A stretch of 64,000 nucleotides of DNA from Undibacter mobilis (GTDB lineage: Bacteria; Pseudomonadota; Alphaproteobacteria; Rhizobiales; Xanthobacteraceae): assembly GCF_003367195.1 (NCBI RefSeq), contig NZ_QRGO01000001.1, positions 186,001 through 250,000 on the forward strand, read 5' to 3'. The notes beneath the pieces were generated by a model. The model was given only the letters and a program-made list of their open reading frames with translations. It did not search any database and was not told where the DNA came from. A program made the position numbers and the translations under genes. The first letter of the stretch is position 1; every line of letters begins with the position of its first letter. Positions 16,683 to 26,666 of this stretch are shown one piece after another.

Positions 16683-17054
16683 TCAGGGGGCCGGCGCCAG
16701 CCGCAGCCGGCCGAGCGGCCGCAGCGTATCGGGATCGTAAGTGCGCAATTCGGTGGCGCCGCCGGCCTCGATCGTCACCACGATCTGCGCTTCGCCAATT
16801 GCGGTGCCGACCACCTTGCCGCCGGGCGGCAGCGGGTCGACGGCCTCGATCAGCGCGTGCGGCGCGCCTTTGTCCGCGGCCGGGCTGTCACCCGACGTGA
16901 AAACCTTGTAACCGATGACGCCAAACACCGCGGCGACGCCGATCACCAGCGTCGCCGACGAGATCAGCATCAGCCGGCGCACCTTGGCGACGGCCGCTTC
17001 CTGCTCGGGCGTCAAGGGTTCGGGTTCGGACTCGGCGGACATCGGCACCTTCAT
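16683..17054 (-). CDS. Small membrane-anchored protein, DUF6476-like
   Basis: 123 residues: a short acidic N-terminal part (SAESEPEPLTPEQEAAVAKV), one membrane helix (LMLISSATLVIGVAAVFGVIGYKVF, residues 28-52 in part) and a C-terminal extracytoplasmic domain of about 70 residues rich in strands. I recall this type as DUF6476, which sits divergent to rluD upstream of rpoH in Bradyrhizobium relatives, as here. Start is ATG 17054, or ATG 17042, which has the better-spaced AAGGTG. Function is unknown. Confidence 0.7.
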   Translation of the reverse strand: MKVPMSAESEPEPLTPEQEAAVAKVRRLMLISSATLVIGVAAVFGVIGYKVFTSGDSPAADKGAPHALIEAVDPLPPGGKVVGTAIGEAQIVVTIEAGGATELRTYDPDTLRPLGRLRLAPAP

Positions 17055-17090
17055 GTTCAGGATCGAACCGGCTCTCTGTATAAAGACACG

Positions 17091-18089
17091 ATGGACAGCG
17101 CCACCGAAACCGTCAGCGTCGCCGCCGAGGACTCCGGCGCACGGCTCGATCGCCTGCTCGCCGCCCGCATTCCCGCGCTGTCGCGCTCGCGACTGAAAGC
17201 CCTCATCCTCGACGGTCAGGTCAGCATCGCCGGCGCGCAACCGGCGCGCACCATCCTTGATCCGTCGATACAGGTCAAATTCGGTGACGTCATCACGGTG
17301 ACCCTGCCGCCGCCGCAGGATGCCAAACCGGCCGGCGAGGCCATCCCGCTCGACATCGTCTACGAGGACGACGACCTCATCGTCATCGACAAACCGGCAG
17401 GACTGGTGGTGCATCCGGCCGCGGGTCATGCCACCGGCACTTTGGTGAATGCGCTGATCGCTCATTGCGGCGACAGCCTGTCCGGAATTGGCGGTGTCAA
17501 ACGCCCGGGCATCGTGCACCGGCTCGACAAGGACACCACCGGGCTGATGGTCGTCGCCAAGAACGACCGGGCCCATGGCGCACTGTCGAAGCAGTTTGCC
17601 GACAAGCTCGAAAGCGGCCTGGAGCGCGGCTATCTGGCGCTGGTCTGGGGGGCGCCCGATCGGACGCGCGGCACCATCGACGCGCCGCTCGACCGCCACC
17701 CGCACACGCGAGAGAAGCAGGCCGTTCGCAAAGGCGGACGCGAGGCGGTGACGCACTGGGAACTGCGCGAGACCTTTCCCGATGCCGACGGCAAACCGGT
17801 CGCCAGCCTGATCGAATGCCTGCTCGAGACCGGCCGGACCCATCAGATCCGTGTTCACCTCGCTCATATCGGCCATCCGATCCTGGGCGACGAGACTTAC
17901 GGCACCGGCTTCAAGACCAAGGCCGCCCGGCTGACGCCGCCCGCCCGTGCGGCGCTCGACGCGCTCGGCCGGCAGGCCCTGCACGCCGCGATTCTCGGCT
18001 TTTCCCATCCGCGCAGCGGCGACCGGCTGCGCTTCGAGGCCCCGCTGCCGCCGGACATGGCGCGGCTGGCGGTCGCCCTGCGCGGCTAA
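17091..18089 (+). CDS. rluD: Ribosomal large subunit pseudouridine synthase, RluD-like
   Basis: 332 residues: an S4-like RNA-binding domain (ARLDRLLAARIPALSRSRLKALI, residues 17-39 in part), then the RluA-type catalytic domain with HRLDKDTTGLMV, whose Asp (about residue 146) is the nucleophile, and the TGRTHQIRVH motif near residue 250. The combination of S4 domain and catalytic type points to RluD, which modifies helix 69 of 23S rRNA; RluC is less likely. ATG 17091 is chosen because the upstream continuation overlaps the divergent gene. Confidence 0.88.
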   Translation: MDSATETVSVAAEDSGARLDRLLAARIPALSRSRLKALILDGQVSIAGAQPARTILDPSIQVKFGDVITVTLPPPQDAKPAGEAIPLDIVYEDDDLIVIDKPAGLVVHPAAGHATGTLVNALIAHCGDSLSGIGGVKRPGIVHRLDKDTTGLMVVAKNDRAHGALSKQFADKLESGLERGYLALVWGAPDRTRGTIDAPLDRHPHTREKQAVRKGGREAVTHWELRETFPDADGKPVASLIECLLETGRTHQIRVHLAHIGHPILGDETYGTGFKTKAARLTPPARAALDALGRQALHAAILGFSHPRSGDRLRFEAPLPPDMARLAVALRG

Positions 18090-18495
18090 GTCCCTCGCCA
18101 GCCCCATATTTTCGGACTGTCTCTTGAATTGCGGCGGCCGGCGCTTATGTCTTGTCGCGTGAGAACTCCCACGTCTCTGAATCCGATCAGAAACATCCGT
18201 TCCGCCCGGAACGGCGCGCCCAATTGCGGCGTTAGCGTGTTGACGAGGCCGCCAACAGGCGGTGCGTCCCCGGCGATGGACGAAAAATAGCTTGATAATT
18301 CAACGGCTTGCATCCGCGCCAAGGGGTCACGGGGTCGTGACGGCGCAATGCTTGGCGTGGTCGGCCTGAAACCGTTATGCTGCATCTGCGTCCGTTGGAG
18401 AGAGCGGGCGCGTCTTGGATGCGCACCGTCGGCTCGGGGAGCGACGGTGACAACCGCCTGCCGATCCGTCGGGGGCATTATAAAGGAGGGCGCTT
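18090..18495. other. Upstream region of rpoH, 406 bases without a gene
   Basis: No credible coding frame; a 130-codon minus-strand frame lacks any family resemblance. It must carry the rpoH promoter(s). An AT-richer patch near 18285-18305 is the most promoter-like part, but I could not assign boxes with confidence. Confidence 0.45.
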
Positions 18496-19419
18496 ATGGC
18501 CCGTTCTGCTTCAATCCCGGCACTCAATGCCGAATCCGGTCTTTCACGGTATCTCGAAGAAATCCGTCGGTTTCCCATGCTGGAGCCGCAGGAAGAGTAC
18601 ATGCTCGCCCGCAGCTGGCGCGAGCACGGCGACCGTGAAGCCGCTCACAGGCTCGTCACCAGCCATCTCCGTCTCGTCGCCAAGATCGCCATGGGCTATC
18701 GCGGCTACGGCCTGCCGATTTCGGAAGTCGTGTCCGAGGGCAATGTCGGCCTGATGCAGGCGGTGAAGCGCTTCGAGCCGGAAAAGGGCTTCCGCCTCGC
18801 CACCTATGCCATGTGGTGGATCAAGGCGGCGATCCAGGAATACATCCTGCGTTCGTGGTCGCTCGTGAAGATGGGCACCACCGCGAACCAGAAGAAGCTG
18901 TTCTTCAACCTGCGCAAGGCCAAGAGCAAGATCTCGGCGCTGGAAGAAGGCGATCTTCGCCCTGAGCACGTCAAGACGATCGCGACCCAGCTCGGCGTTA
19001 CCGAGCAGGATGTGGTCGATATGAACCGCCGTCTCGGCGGCGATGCCTCGCTCAACGCCTCGATCCGCGATGACGGCGAATCCGGCGAATGGCAGGACTG
19101 GCTGGTCGATGACGCGCCGAGCCAGGAGCGCATCCTCGCCGACAGCGAGGAGAGCGATAACCGCCACAAGGCGCTGATCGGCGCGCTCGACGTGCTCAAT
19201 GAGCGCGAGCGTCGCATCTTCGAGGCCCGCCGCCTCGCCGACGACCCGGTCACGCTCGAAGAGCTGGCCGCCGAGTTCGGCGTGTCGCGCGAGCGCGTGC
19301 GCCAGATCGAGGTGCGTGCCTTCGAGAAGGTGCAGAAGGCCGTGAAGAACTCGATCTCCGCGCTGGAGACGCCGTCAGTCGGCGCGCCGGCGCAGGTCAC
19401 CTCGGCGGCGATGCACTAA
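18496..19419 (+). CDS. rpoH: RNA polymerase sigma factor RpoH (sigma-32)
   Basis: 307 residues. Region 2 contains the core-binding and -10 recognition sequence around FRLATYAMWWIKAAIQEYIL; the RpoH box (NQKKLFFNLR, residues 131-140) is diagnostic of heat-shock sigma factors; region 4 ends with the helix-turn-helix ELAAEFGVSRERVRQIEVRA. A strong AAAGGAGG precedes ATG 18496. Alphaproteobacteria often have several rpoH copies, so this may be one of two or more. Confidence 0.97.
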   Translation: MARSASIPALNAESGLSRYLEEIRRFPMLEPQEEYMLARSWREHGDREAAHRLVTSHLRLVAKIAMGYRGYGLPISEVVSEGNVGLMQAVKRFEPEKGFRLATYAMWWIKAAIQEYILRSWSLVKMGTTANQKKLFFNLRKAKSKISALEEGDLRPEHVKTIATQLGVTEQDVVDMNRRLGGDASLNASIRDDGESGEWQDWLVDDAPSQERILADSEESDNRHKALIGALDVLNERERRIFEARRLADDPVTLEELAAEFGVSRERVRQIEVRAFEKVQKAVKNSISALETPSVGAPAQVTSAAMH

Positions 19420-19444
19420 ACGAGCACCGCGCAAACAACAAAAC

Positions 19445-19473
19445 AAAGGCCGGGCCGCAAGCCCGGCCTTTTT
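19445..19473 (+). terminator. Intrinsic terminator of rpoH
   Basis: GGCCGGGC and GCCCGGCC form an 8-bp stem, extended by A-T pairs, around the loop CGCAA, followed by TTTTT. It lies 26 bases after the rpoH stop, a textbook Rho-independent terminator. Confidence 0.92.
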
Positions 19474-19537
19474 CGTTGGCCGCTTTCCGGAACTTTTGCG
19501 GCCCGCCACGATTGTTGGCGGAACCCGGAGGAACCGT

Positions 19538-19864
19538 ATGAAAACCCCGAAAGTGCTGAGCGACGTCGAACACGAGGCGGCGCGGCAGCTCAACATGCTG
19601 ATGCGCGCGGTGAAGAAACAATATCACCGCTTCGTTTCGAGCGGCCCGCGGCCGCAGACAGTCGAGCGGCGCTACATCCGCGCGGCTGAAGAAACCATCG
19701 CCAGCGCCGAGAAGATCATCCGCAAACTCAAACCGCGCATCGCAGCCGCCAAGCGGTCGCTCGGCGTCACCGGGCGCAAGGTCAAGCAAAAGACGGCCCG
19801 CGCCACAGCCAAGCGGGTGACGTTGAAAAAACGAGCAGCGGGATCGCGCAAGAAAAAACTTTAG
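19538..19864 (+). CDS. Small basic protein with Lys-rich tail, unknown function
   Basis: 108 residues with GGAGGAACCGT before ATG 19538. The first 75 residues are helical and may form a coiled coil (EHEAARQLNMLMRAVKK..., AEETIASAEKIIRKLKP). The last 35 are histone-H1-like, full of Lys, Arg, Ala and Thr (KQKTARATAKRVTLKKR). This suggests nucleic-acid or membrane-phosphate binding, but no family is recognised. The gene follows the rpoH terminator and so has its own promoter or depends on read-through. Confidence 0.65.
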   Translation: MKTPKVLSDVEHEAARQLNMLMRAVKKQYHRFVSSGPRPQTVERRYIRAAEETIASAEKIIRKLKPRIAAAKRSLGVTGRKVKQKTARATAKRVTLKKRAAGSRKKKL

Positions 19865-19879
19865 AAAGAGTGCCTGCGC

Positions 19880-20299
19880 TCAGTCTTTCGACTTGCCCTG
19901 CTTCTCGGCCTCAAGCGCCTCGAAGGTCGGCATGTTCGGGCAATAGTCCTGCCAATGCGGATCATTCGGATCGGCCTTGAGTTCGTGCAGACATTGCTTC
20001 TTGTCGGCGCACAGCGAACACACGCGCTGCAGATCGTTGAGCACGCCCGGCTCGTCGCGCGCGATCCGCTCTTCATCCAGGCCGAGCGAAGCCAGGCGCC
20101 GGTACATCGGATAGGCGGCTGCGGCGCCCTTGTGGCGAACGGCTTCGAGTTCCGGAACGCTCACACCGATTTCAGACGCAATCTTGTTGGCTTCAACGCC
20201 GCCGACTTCGGACGCCAGCGGCATCGCGGCAAAGCCGCGCCACCACTGGACGAATCGCTTGAGCGGCGAACGGACTGTTTCAACCGGGGTTAATGACAT
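19880..20299 (-). CDS. DUF6455-like protein with Cys cluster
   Basis: 139 residues. The central part is a helical region of two similar blocks; the C-terminal part has C-x2-C-x5-C ending in a downstream DYCPN (VCSLCADKKQC ... WQDYCPN), the pattern I associate with DUF6455, possibly binding a metal. Start is ATG 20299; the frame extends upstream without support. It converges with the small basic gene, leaving 15 bases between stops. Function is unknown. Confidence 0.65.
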   Translation of the reverse strand: MSLTPVETVRSPLKRFVQWWRGFAAMPLASEVGGVEANKIASEIGVSVPELEAVRHKGAAAAYPMYRRLASLGLDEERIARDEPGVLNDLQRVCSLCADKKQCLHELKADPNDPHWQDYCPNMPTFEALEAEKQGKSKD

Positions 20300-20573
20300 C
20301 GCGGGCCTCGTCAAATCGCGTGCGCGAATTGCATCGTTATTTCTGGCACGCGGTGCTGAGCGCCGACATTGACGAAAATCAAAGGCCGCCCGGGGGTTAT
20401 CGCGAGGAACGAGCCCGATTCCGGTATCGAATGCGCGAAAACGTGACATGGCCGGCTGCAGCCATGTGTTAGGGTGAGAGCAAGGCTCGTGGCATGACTG
20501 CGGCCATGACGAACAATTTGGCCAAGGTTGGAAACGTGCCACGGCAGCCTCAACCCAGAGACGGGAGGCGCCT

Positions 20574-21458
20574 ATGGCTCATTCTCACCTCATCGCCGGC
20601 GTGGCCGGCAGTGCGGCCGCACCCACTATTCGGAAAATCGGACTGGCCGATCTGAAGGACGCGCTCTCGCGCGGCGCCGATGATTTTCTGGCCATGCCCA
20701 CGCACGCGATCTTCCTGTGCGTGATCTATCCGCTGATCGGTCTCATCGCCGCGCGTCTCGCCTTCGGCTATTCCGTGCTGCCGTTGCTTTATCCGCTCGC
20801 CACCGGCTTCGCGCTGGTCGGGCCGCTGGCCGCCATCGGGCTCTACGAACTGAGCCGGCGGCGCGAACAGGGTCTCGACGTATCGGCCGGTCATGCTTTC
20901 GATGTGCTGCGTTCGTCGTCGATCGGCGCCATCGTCGCACTCGGCCTCCTTCTGGTGGTCATCTTCGCGGTGTGGATGGCCGTCGCCAACGCGATCTACA
21001 TCGGCAATTTCGGCTACAAGCCGCCGGCATCGGCGGCCGCCTTCATTCACGACGTACTGACCACCGAAGCCGGCTGGACCCTGATTGTGGTCGGCAACGC
21101 GGCCGGCTTCGTGTTCGCGGCCGTCGCGCTGACGCTGAGCGCCGTCTCGTTTCCGATGCTGCTCGATCGCGACATCGGTGCTGCCGGCGCGCTGTTGACC
21201 TCGATCCGCGCGGTCGCCGCCAACCCGCTGATCATGGCGGTGTGGGGCCTGATCGTGGCGGCGCTGCTGTTGATCGGCTCGCTGCCGTTCTTCATAGGCT
21301 TGACGGTGGTGCTGCCGATCCTCGGCCACGCCACCTGGCATCTCTATCGCAAGCTCGTCGTTGCCGATGGCACGCCGGCGCCGACCTATCGCAGCGCGGA
21401 GCGCATCCGACGCCCCGCGGCTGACTTCCCGGCAGCGCTGTTTCCGTGGAGGAAGTGA
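20574..21458 (+). CDS. DUF2189-type integral membrane protein
   Basis: 294 residues with about six membrane helices and the DUF2189 start (TIRKIGLADLKDALSRGADDFLAMP) followed by the GPLAAIGLYELSRRREQG segment. Good GGGAGG before ATG 20574. This family is widespread in alphaproteobacteria and has no established function; its genes are often monocistronic, as seems true here. Start is secure. Confidence 0.8.
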   Translation: MAHSHLIAGVAGSAAAPTIRKIGLADLKDALSRGADDFLAMPTHAIFLCVIYPLIGLIAARLAFGYSVLPLLYPLATGFALVGPLAAIGLYELSRRREQGLDVSAGHAFDVLRSSSIGAIVALGLLLVVIFAVWMAVANAIYIGNFGYKPPASAAAFIHDVLTTEAGWTLIVVGNAAGFVFAAVALTLSAVSFPMLLDRDIGAAGALLTSIRAVAANPLIMAVWGLIVAALLLIGSLPFFIGLTVVLPILGHATWHLYRKLVVADGTPAPTYRSAERIRRPAADFPAALFPWRK

Positions 21459-21485
21459 GCGAATCCGGCTTGTAACGGACGCGGC

Positions 21486-21586
21486 GCAGCATGCACTGCT
21501 GCGTCGCGGCTCCGGGAGCGCGGAGGTTTTCGAGCTTGTGAAGGTCCCGTGTCAGCACAGCACGCACTGCGCCCGGGACAAATGAG
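21486..21586. repeat. Palindromic intergenic repeat (REP-like), copy 1
   Basis: Two adjacent hairpin-forming halves: GCGGCGCAGCA pairing with TGCTGCGTCGC, then GTCCCG ... CGGGAC. The same layout recurs at 58886-59010. The sequence type matches the short repeats commonly seen between genes in Bradyrhizobium-like genomes. It lies between two converging genes and may also act as a terminator. Confidence 0.6.
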
Positions 21587-21591
21587 CAAGC

Positions 21592-23079
21592 CTACTCGCC
21601 CCAGGCCTTGAACGACTCGTCGAAGGCCCGCGTGCCAGGCACGCCCTTCTCGATGGCGAGGATGGCGCGCTTGCCGCTGGTATAGACAATCGGAATGTCG
21701 AACCAGTCGCGCTCCTTGAGCAACTGAACGTTGCGCTCCTTGTCGACCTGGATGGATGACAGGCCGATCAGGAAATAATTATTGGTCACCTTCACCGACA
21801 GGCCGGCAAGCGGCACGCCGCGCGCCTGCTCATTCTGCTTCATCAGCAGGCCCGGCACGTTGCCGATGCCGCCCTCCGGGAAATCGGCCGGCAATGTGAA
21901 CATGATCTCGATGGTGTGACTCGCCGGCAGCGCCTTGTCGGTGTTGCGGCGGAGCGACCATGTCATCCGCATGCGCCGTTCGGGAATTTCGACATCGGCG
22001 CGGATCGCCAGTTCGGGCGCGAGCCCGGAGCCGGGCGACACGGTTTCGGTGCGCCACACTGCCGAGCCGACATAACGCTTGCCCTGCGGGTCGGTTGAAT
22101 CCTCATCGTATAGCACGACCTTCTGCGCCACCGCGGCGGCCGGCGCCGTCGCCGGCTGCGCCGAGGAGTCGTTGGTCGCGCCGATGCGATCGGAGATCTT
22201 CGGCCGGCCGGCCGGCGTTTCCGATGTCGCCGTCGAGGGCGCCGACGTCGGCGTCGTGGTCGAACTCGCCGTCATCTTTCGGTAAGCGCCGGTAATGGTG
22301 TCACGCTGCCAGTAGCCCAGCGCGCCGACCACGCCGATCAGAAGCACCGCCGCCGCAGCTTTGATCAGCCCGCCATAGGAACGTGCCGGCCGCCGATAGG
22401 CGATATCTTCGTCTGCCGGCTCCGGAGACAACGGCGCACTGCGGCGCGCACGCGGATAAGGCTGGGCCGGCGGCTCCGCGACCTCGGCCGGCGGTGTATA
22501 GGCTTCGGCCTGATGTGTATCGGGCTCCGGCGTTTCGGCCGGCTCCGGCTGTTCATCGGCTGGCGGCTCGAAATAATGCGGCGCTGTGTCGGCCGGCGGC
22601 TCATCCGGAATGTCCTGGACGTCGCGACGAAAATCCTCGTGCGCCTCGCGATCCGAGTCGTTCGGCTCCGCTGCGCCGAAATCGTCATGAGCCGGTTCGC
22701 CCACCGTCGTCCCGGAGGCAGGTTCGTCATAAGCATGGCGCGCGGCGCGGCTGGCCTCGGCGCTGGCGTCGCCCAATTCCTCGGCCTCGGTGACCGTCTT
22801 GTGGAAATCCTGCAGACCGTGCCGGGGCTGCGAGGCCTCCTCGGGCTCCGCCTCGTCCGCGCGCGGCCGCTTGGCCGCCTCGGCTTCCAGCCGCCGGATA
22901 GCCTCCTCCAGCGCCAGACGCTCGCGCGTGATATCCGCCTCGTCGAGCGCCGGTTCGACGCTGCGCAGCTGATTGACCAGCGCCGAGCGCGCGCGCTCGT
23001 ACAACGCACGGCGGTTTTCACCCGTGTTGGTGTCGAGGCCAGCGACGGCGCGGGCAATCAGAGGGTAGTAATCGGCCAT
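21592..23079 (-). CDS. Conserved unknown protein with acidic low-complexity region and one membrane helix
   Basis: 495 residues. Residues 1-70 are helical with a coiled-coil tendency (RSALVNQLRSVEPALDEADI); about 70-230 is Glu/Pro/Ala-rich and likely disordered; one helix spans about 236-257 (GGLIKAAAAVLLIGVVGALGYW); the last 190 residues form a folded extracytoplasmic domain. The layout suggests the N-terminus in the cytoplasm and a periplasmic C-terminal domain. It follows purA on the same strand by about 60 bases. I recognise this gene arrangement as conserved in rhizobia, but not its function. Confidence 0.75.
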   Translation of the reverse strand: MADYYPLIARAVAGLDTNTGENRRALYERARSALVNQLRSVEPALDEADITRERLALEEAIRRLEAEAAKRPRADEAEPEEASQPRHGLQDFHKTVTEAEELGDASAEASRAARHAYDEPASGTTVGEPAHDDFGAAEPNDSDREAHEDFRRDVQDIPDEPPADTAPHYFEPPADEQPEPAETPEPDTHQAEAYTPPAEVAEPPAQPYPRARRSAPLSPEPADEDIAYRRPARSYGGLIKAAAAVLLIGVVGALGYWQRDTITGAYRKMTASSTTTPTSAPSTATSETPAGRPKISDRIGATNDSSAQPATAPAAAVAQKVVLYDEDSTDPQGKRYVGSAVWRTETVSPGSGLAPELAIRADVEIPERRMRMTWSLRRNTDKALPASHTIEIMFTLPADFPEGGIGNVPGLLMKQNEQARGVPLAGLSVKVTNNYFLIGLSSIQVDKERNVQLLKERDWFDIPIVYTSGKRAILAIEKGVPGTRAFDESFKAWGE

Positions 23080-23142
23080 TGGCGCTTAAGGAAACCTGCT
23101 TTGCGAGTATTGTGAGGCACGAATTTCTCGTCCTTCGAGCGA

Positions 23143-24432
<1,290 letters not shown>

Positions 24433-24601
24433 GAAAACTTCATCTCCGCGTCAGCGCCTGGACACTGACGCCGGACGGTGCCGGTCAGGTCCACCCTCGG
24501 ATAAAGGATGGAGGCCGCGGAGGCAAGGCAAACCGCCCTGCCCCGGCTGCGAGGGCGGGTTATTTCGCCTTAGTTTTCAACAGGCTACGCGCTCGTACCG
24601 G

Positions 24602-26503
24602 TCACGGCGCGAGCACATATCGGCCCGGCGCATCGGCGAAGGCGCCGTAGCCTCCGACCAGACCCGGCGGCGCGACCCAGCCGCCGGAACGGTTGGAGAG
24701 CCAGCCGCTCCATTCCGGCCACCACGAGCCTTCCTTATGAGACACCGTCGCCGCCCAGGTGTCCGCGTCAACGTGGAGGGCATCGCCGGCCGTGGTCGTG
24801 ACCCGATAGCTGCGGCGGCGGTGATTGGGCTCCGACACGATGCCGGCGTTGTGGCCGCCGGTGGTCAGCAGATAGGTCACCTCGGTCTCGGTCAGTCGGT
24901 GAATCTTGAAGGTCGAGCGCCACGGCGCGACATGGTCACGCTCCGTACCCACGGCGAAGATCGGCACCCGGATATCGGTCAGCGCCACCGGTCTGTCGCC
25001 AACCATATAGCGGCCTTCGGCAAGTTCGTTGTTGAGGAACAGCTTGTGCAGATATTCGCTGTGCATGCGATAGGGCATGCGCGTCGCGTCGGCGTTCCAC
25101 GCCATCAAGTCGTTCATCGGCTCGCGCTCGCCCATCAGATAATTGCGCGTCAGATACGACCAGACGAGATCGTTCGAGCGCAGCATCTGAAAGGCGCCCG
25201 CCATCTGCGTGGTATCGAGGAAGCCCTGCTCCCACATCATGTCGTCGAGGAAAGCGAGCTGGCTTTCGTTGATGAACAACATCATCTCGCCAGCTTCGGT
25301 AAAATCGGTTTGCGCCGCGAGCAGCGTCACCGTCTGCAGACGCTCGTCGTGATCGCGCGCCATCGCCGCCGCCGCAATCGACAGCAAGGTGCCGCCGAGG
25401 CAATAACCGACGGCATGCACCTTCCGCTCCGGCTCGATTTCGCCGATGCGGTCGAGCGCCGCCATAACGCCGAGCGTGCGATAATCCTCCATGCTGAGGT
25501 CGCGATCGTCGGCGTCCGGGTTCTTCCACGAGATCATGTAGACGGTGAAGCCCTGCGACGTGAGATACTTCACCATCGAATTGTGCGGCGACAGATCGAG
25601 AATGTAGTACTTCATGATCCATGCCGGCACGATGAGGATCGGCTCGGGCCGTACCTCAGCGGTTGCCGGCGCATACTGGATCAGTTCGATGAGCCGGTTG
25701 CGATAGACAACCTTGCCCGGCGTCACCGCGACATCGCGGCCGACGACGAAATTCTCGGTGCCGACCGGCTTCTTGCCGCTCTGCTTGCGCTCCCAGTCCT
25801 GCAGGAAGTTCTGAAAGCCAGCAGCGAGGTTCTGTCCGCCGGTCTCCAACGTCTTGCGCATGACCTCGGGATTGGTGAACGGAAAATTCGACGGCGCGAA
25901 CATGTCGAGCACCTGGCGCGACGCGAACTCGACCATCTTCTCGTGCTGCTTGCTGACGCCGCGCAGGCCCGTGGTGGCATTGTGCCACCATTGCTGATTG
26001 AGCAGGAAAGCCTGCGACATCACATTGAACGGCCATTTCTGCCAGTCCGCGCCGTCGAAGCGATGATCCTGCGGCAACGGCTTGATGCAGGGGTCGCACG
26101 GCTCGCCCTTGAGCGCGCCACTGGTGGCGTATTGCGCGAGCCGCGTCGATTTGCGCATCGCCTTGTCGATCAATTGCAGGCGTTTGCCGGGCTGGCTAGC
26201 AAGATGAATGGCCCAGTCCATATAGGCCTGCATCAGCGCCGTCGGCGACAGGCCCATGGTGAGGCGCGCGACGGCGGCATGTTGGGCGCGGTCGATGACG
26301 TCGCCCAGGGCGGTGACAGCATAGGCGTCGCGGCGATCCGGCGCATCGGCCGGTTCGAAATCGGTTGGCAAGGGTCTGGCCGTCTGCGGCGCGGACGGCG
26401 GCTGCGCGACCGGCATAACCACCGGCACCGGATGCTGAAACGGCGCCGGCTGAACGGCAGCGGCATCCGCTTCCATGACCGTCGGGAATGTTTGTTCATC
26501 CAT
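24602..26503 (-). CDS. phaC: Class I poly(3-hydroxyalkanoate) synthase
   Basis: 633 residues. A Pro-rich N-terminal tail of about 60 residues precedes the PHBC_N region and the alpha/beta-hydrolase domain. The lipase-like box G-Y-C-L-G-G carries catalytic Cys about 368; Asp in the TERDHVAPWRS segment and His in TTGGHNAGI complete the triad. It polymerises hydroxyacyl-CoA into PHA granules. phaA, phaB and phaR are not adjacent, and a single isolated phaC is common in this order. Start is ATG 26503; no other start has support. Confidence 0.93.
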   Translation of the reverse strand: MDEQTFPTVMEADAAAVQPAPFQHPVPVVMPVAQPPSAPQTARPLPTDFEPADAPDRRDAYAVTALGDVIDRAQHAAVARLTMGLSPTALMQAYMDWAIHLASQPGKRLQLIDKAMRKSTRLAQYATSGALKGEPCDPCIKPLPQDHRFDGADWQKWPFNVMSQAFLLNQQWWHNATTGLRGVSKQHEKMVEFASRQVLDMFAPSNFPFTNPEVMRKTLETGGQNLAAGFQNFLQDWERKQSGKKPVGTENFVVGRDVAVTPGKVVYRNRLIELIQYAPATAEVRPEPILIVPAWIMKYYILDLSPHNSMVKYLTSQGFTVYMISWKNPDADDRDLSMEDYRTLGVMAALDRIGEIEPERKVHAVGYCLGGTLLSIAAAAMARDHDERLQTVTLLAAQTDFTEAGEMMLFINESQLAFLDDMMWEQGFLDTTQMAGAFQMLRSNDLVWSYLTRNYLMGEREPMNDLMAWNADATRMPYRMHSEYLHKLFLNNELAEGRYMVGDRPVALTDIRVPIFAVGTERDHVAPWRSTFKIHRLTETEVTYLLTTGGHNAGIVSEPNHRRRSYRVTTTAGDALHVDADTWAATVSHKEGSWWPEWSGWLSNRSGGWVAPPGLVGGYGAFADAPGRYVLAP

Positions 26504-26666
26504 GGCGTCAATAACCTAATGCAAACCGGGGCGGATGTCCCATGACCTAGGTCAAAGCGGCTAATCAATTATGACAGGATCGGGTGGAGGATCTCGCGGG
26601 CGCATAGTCACCAGCTATTCCGGGCGCGCTCGCTGCCCCGAGCGCCCCCCGGAATAGCAAACGATC

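Noticed and set aside
16683..18107. A 474-codon minus-strand open frame across rluD
   Set aside because: Only its last 123 codons look real (the DUF6476-like gene). The rest is antisense to rluD, Arg/Gly/Gln-rich and lacks any family motif; high-G+C DNA gives such frames.
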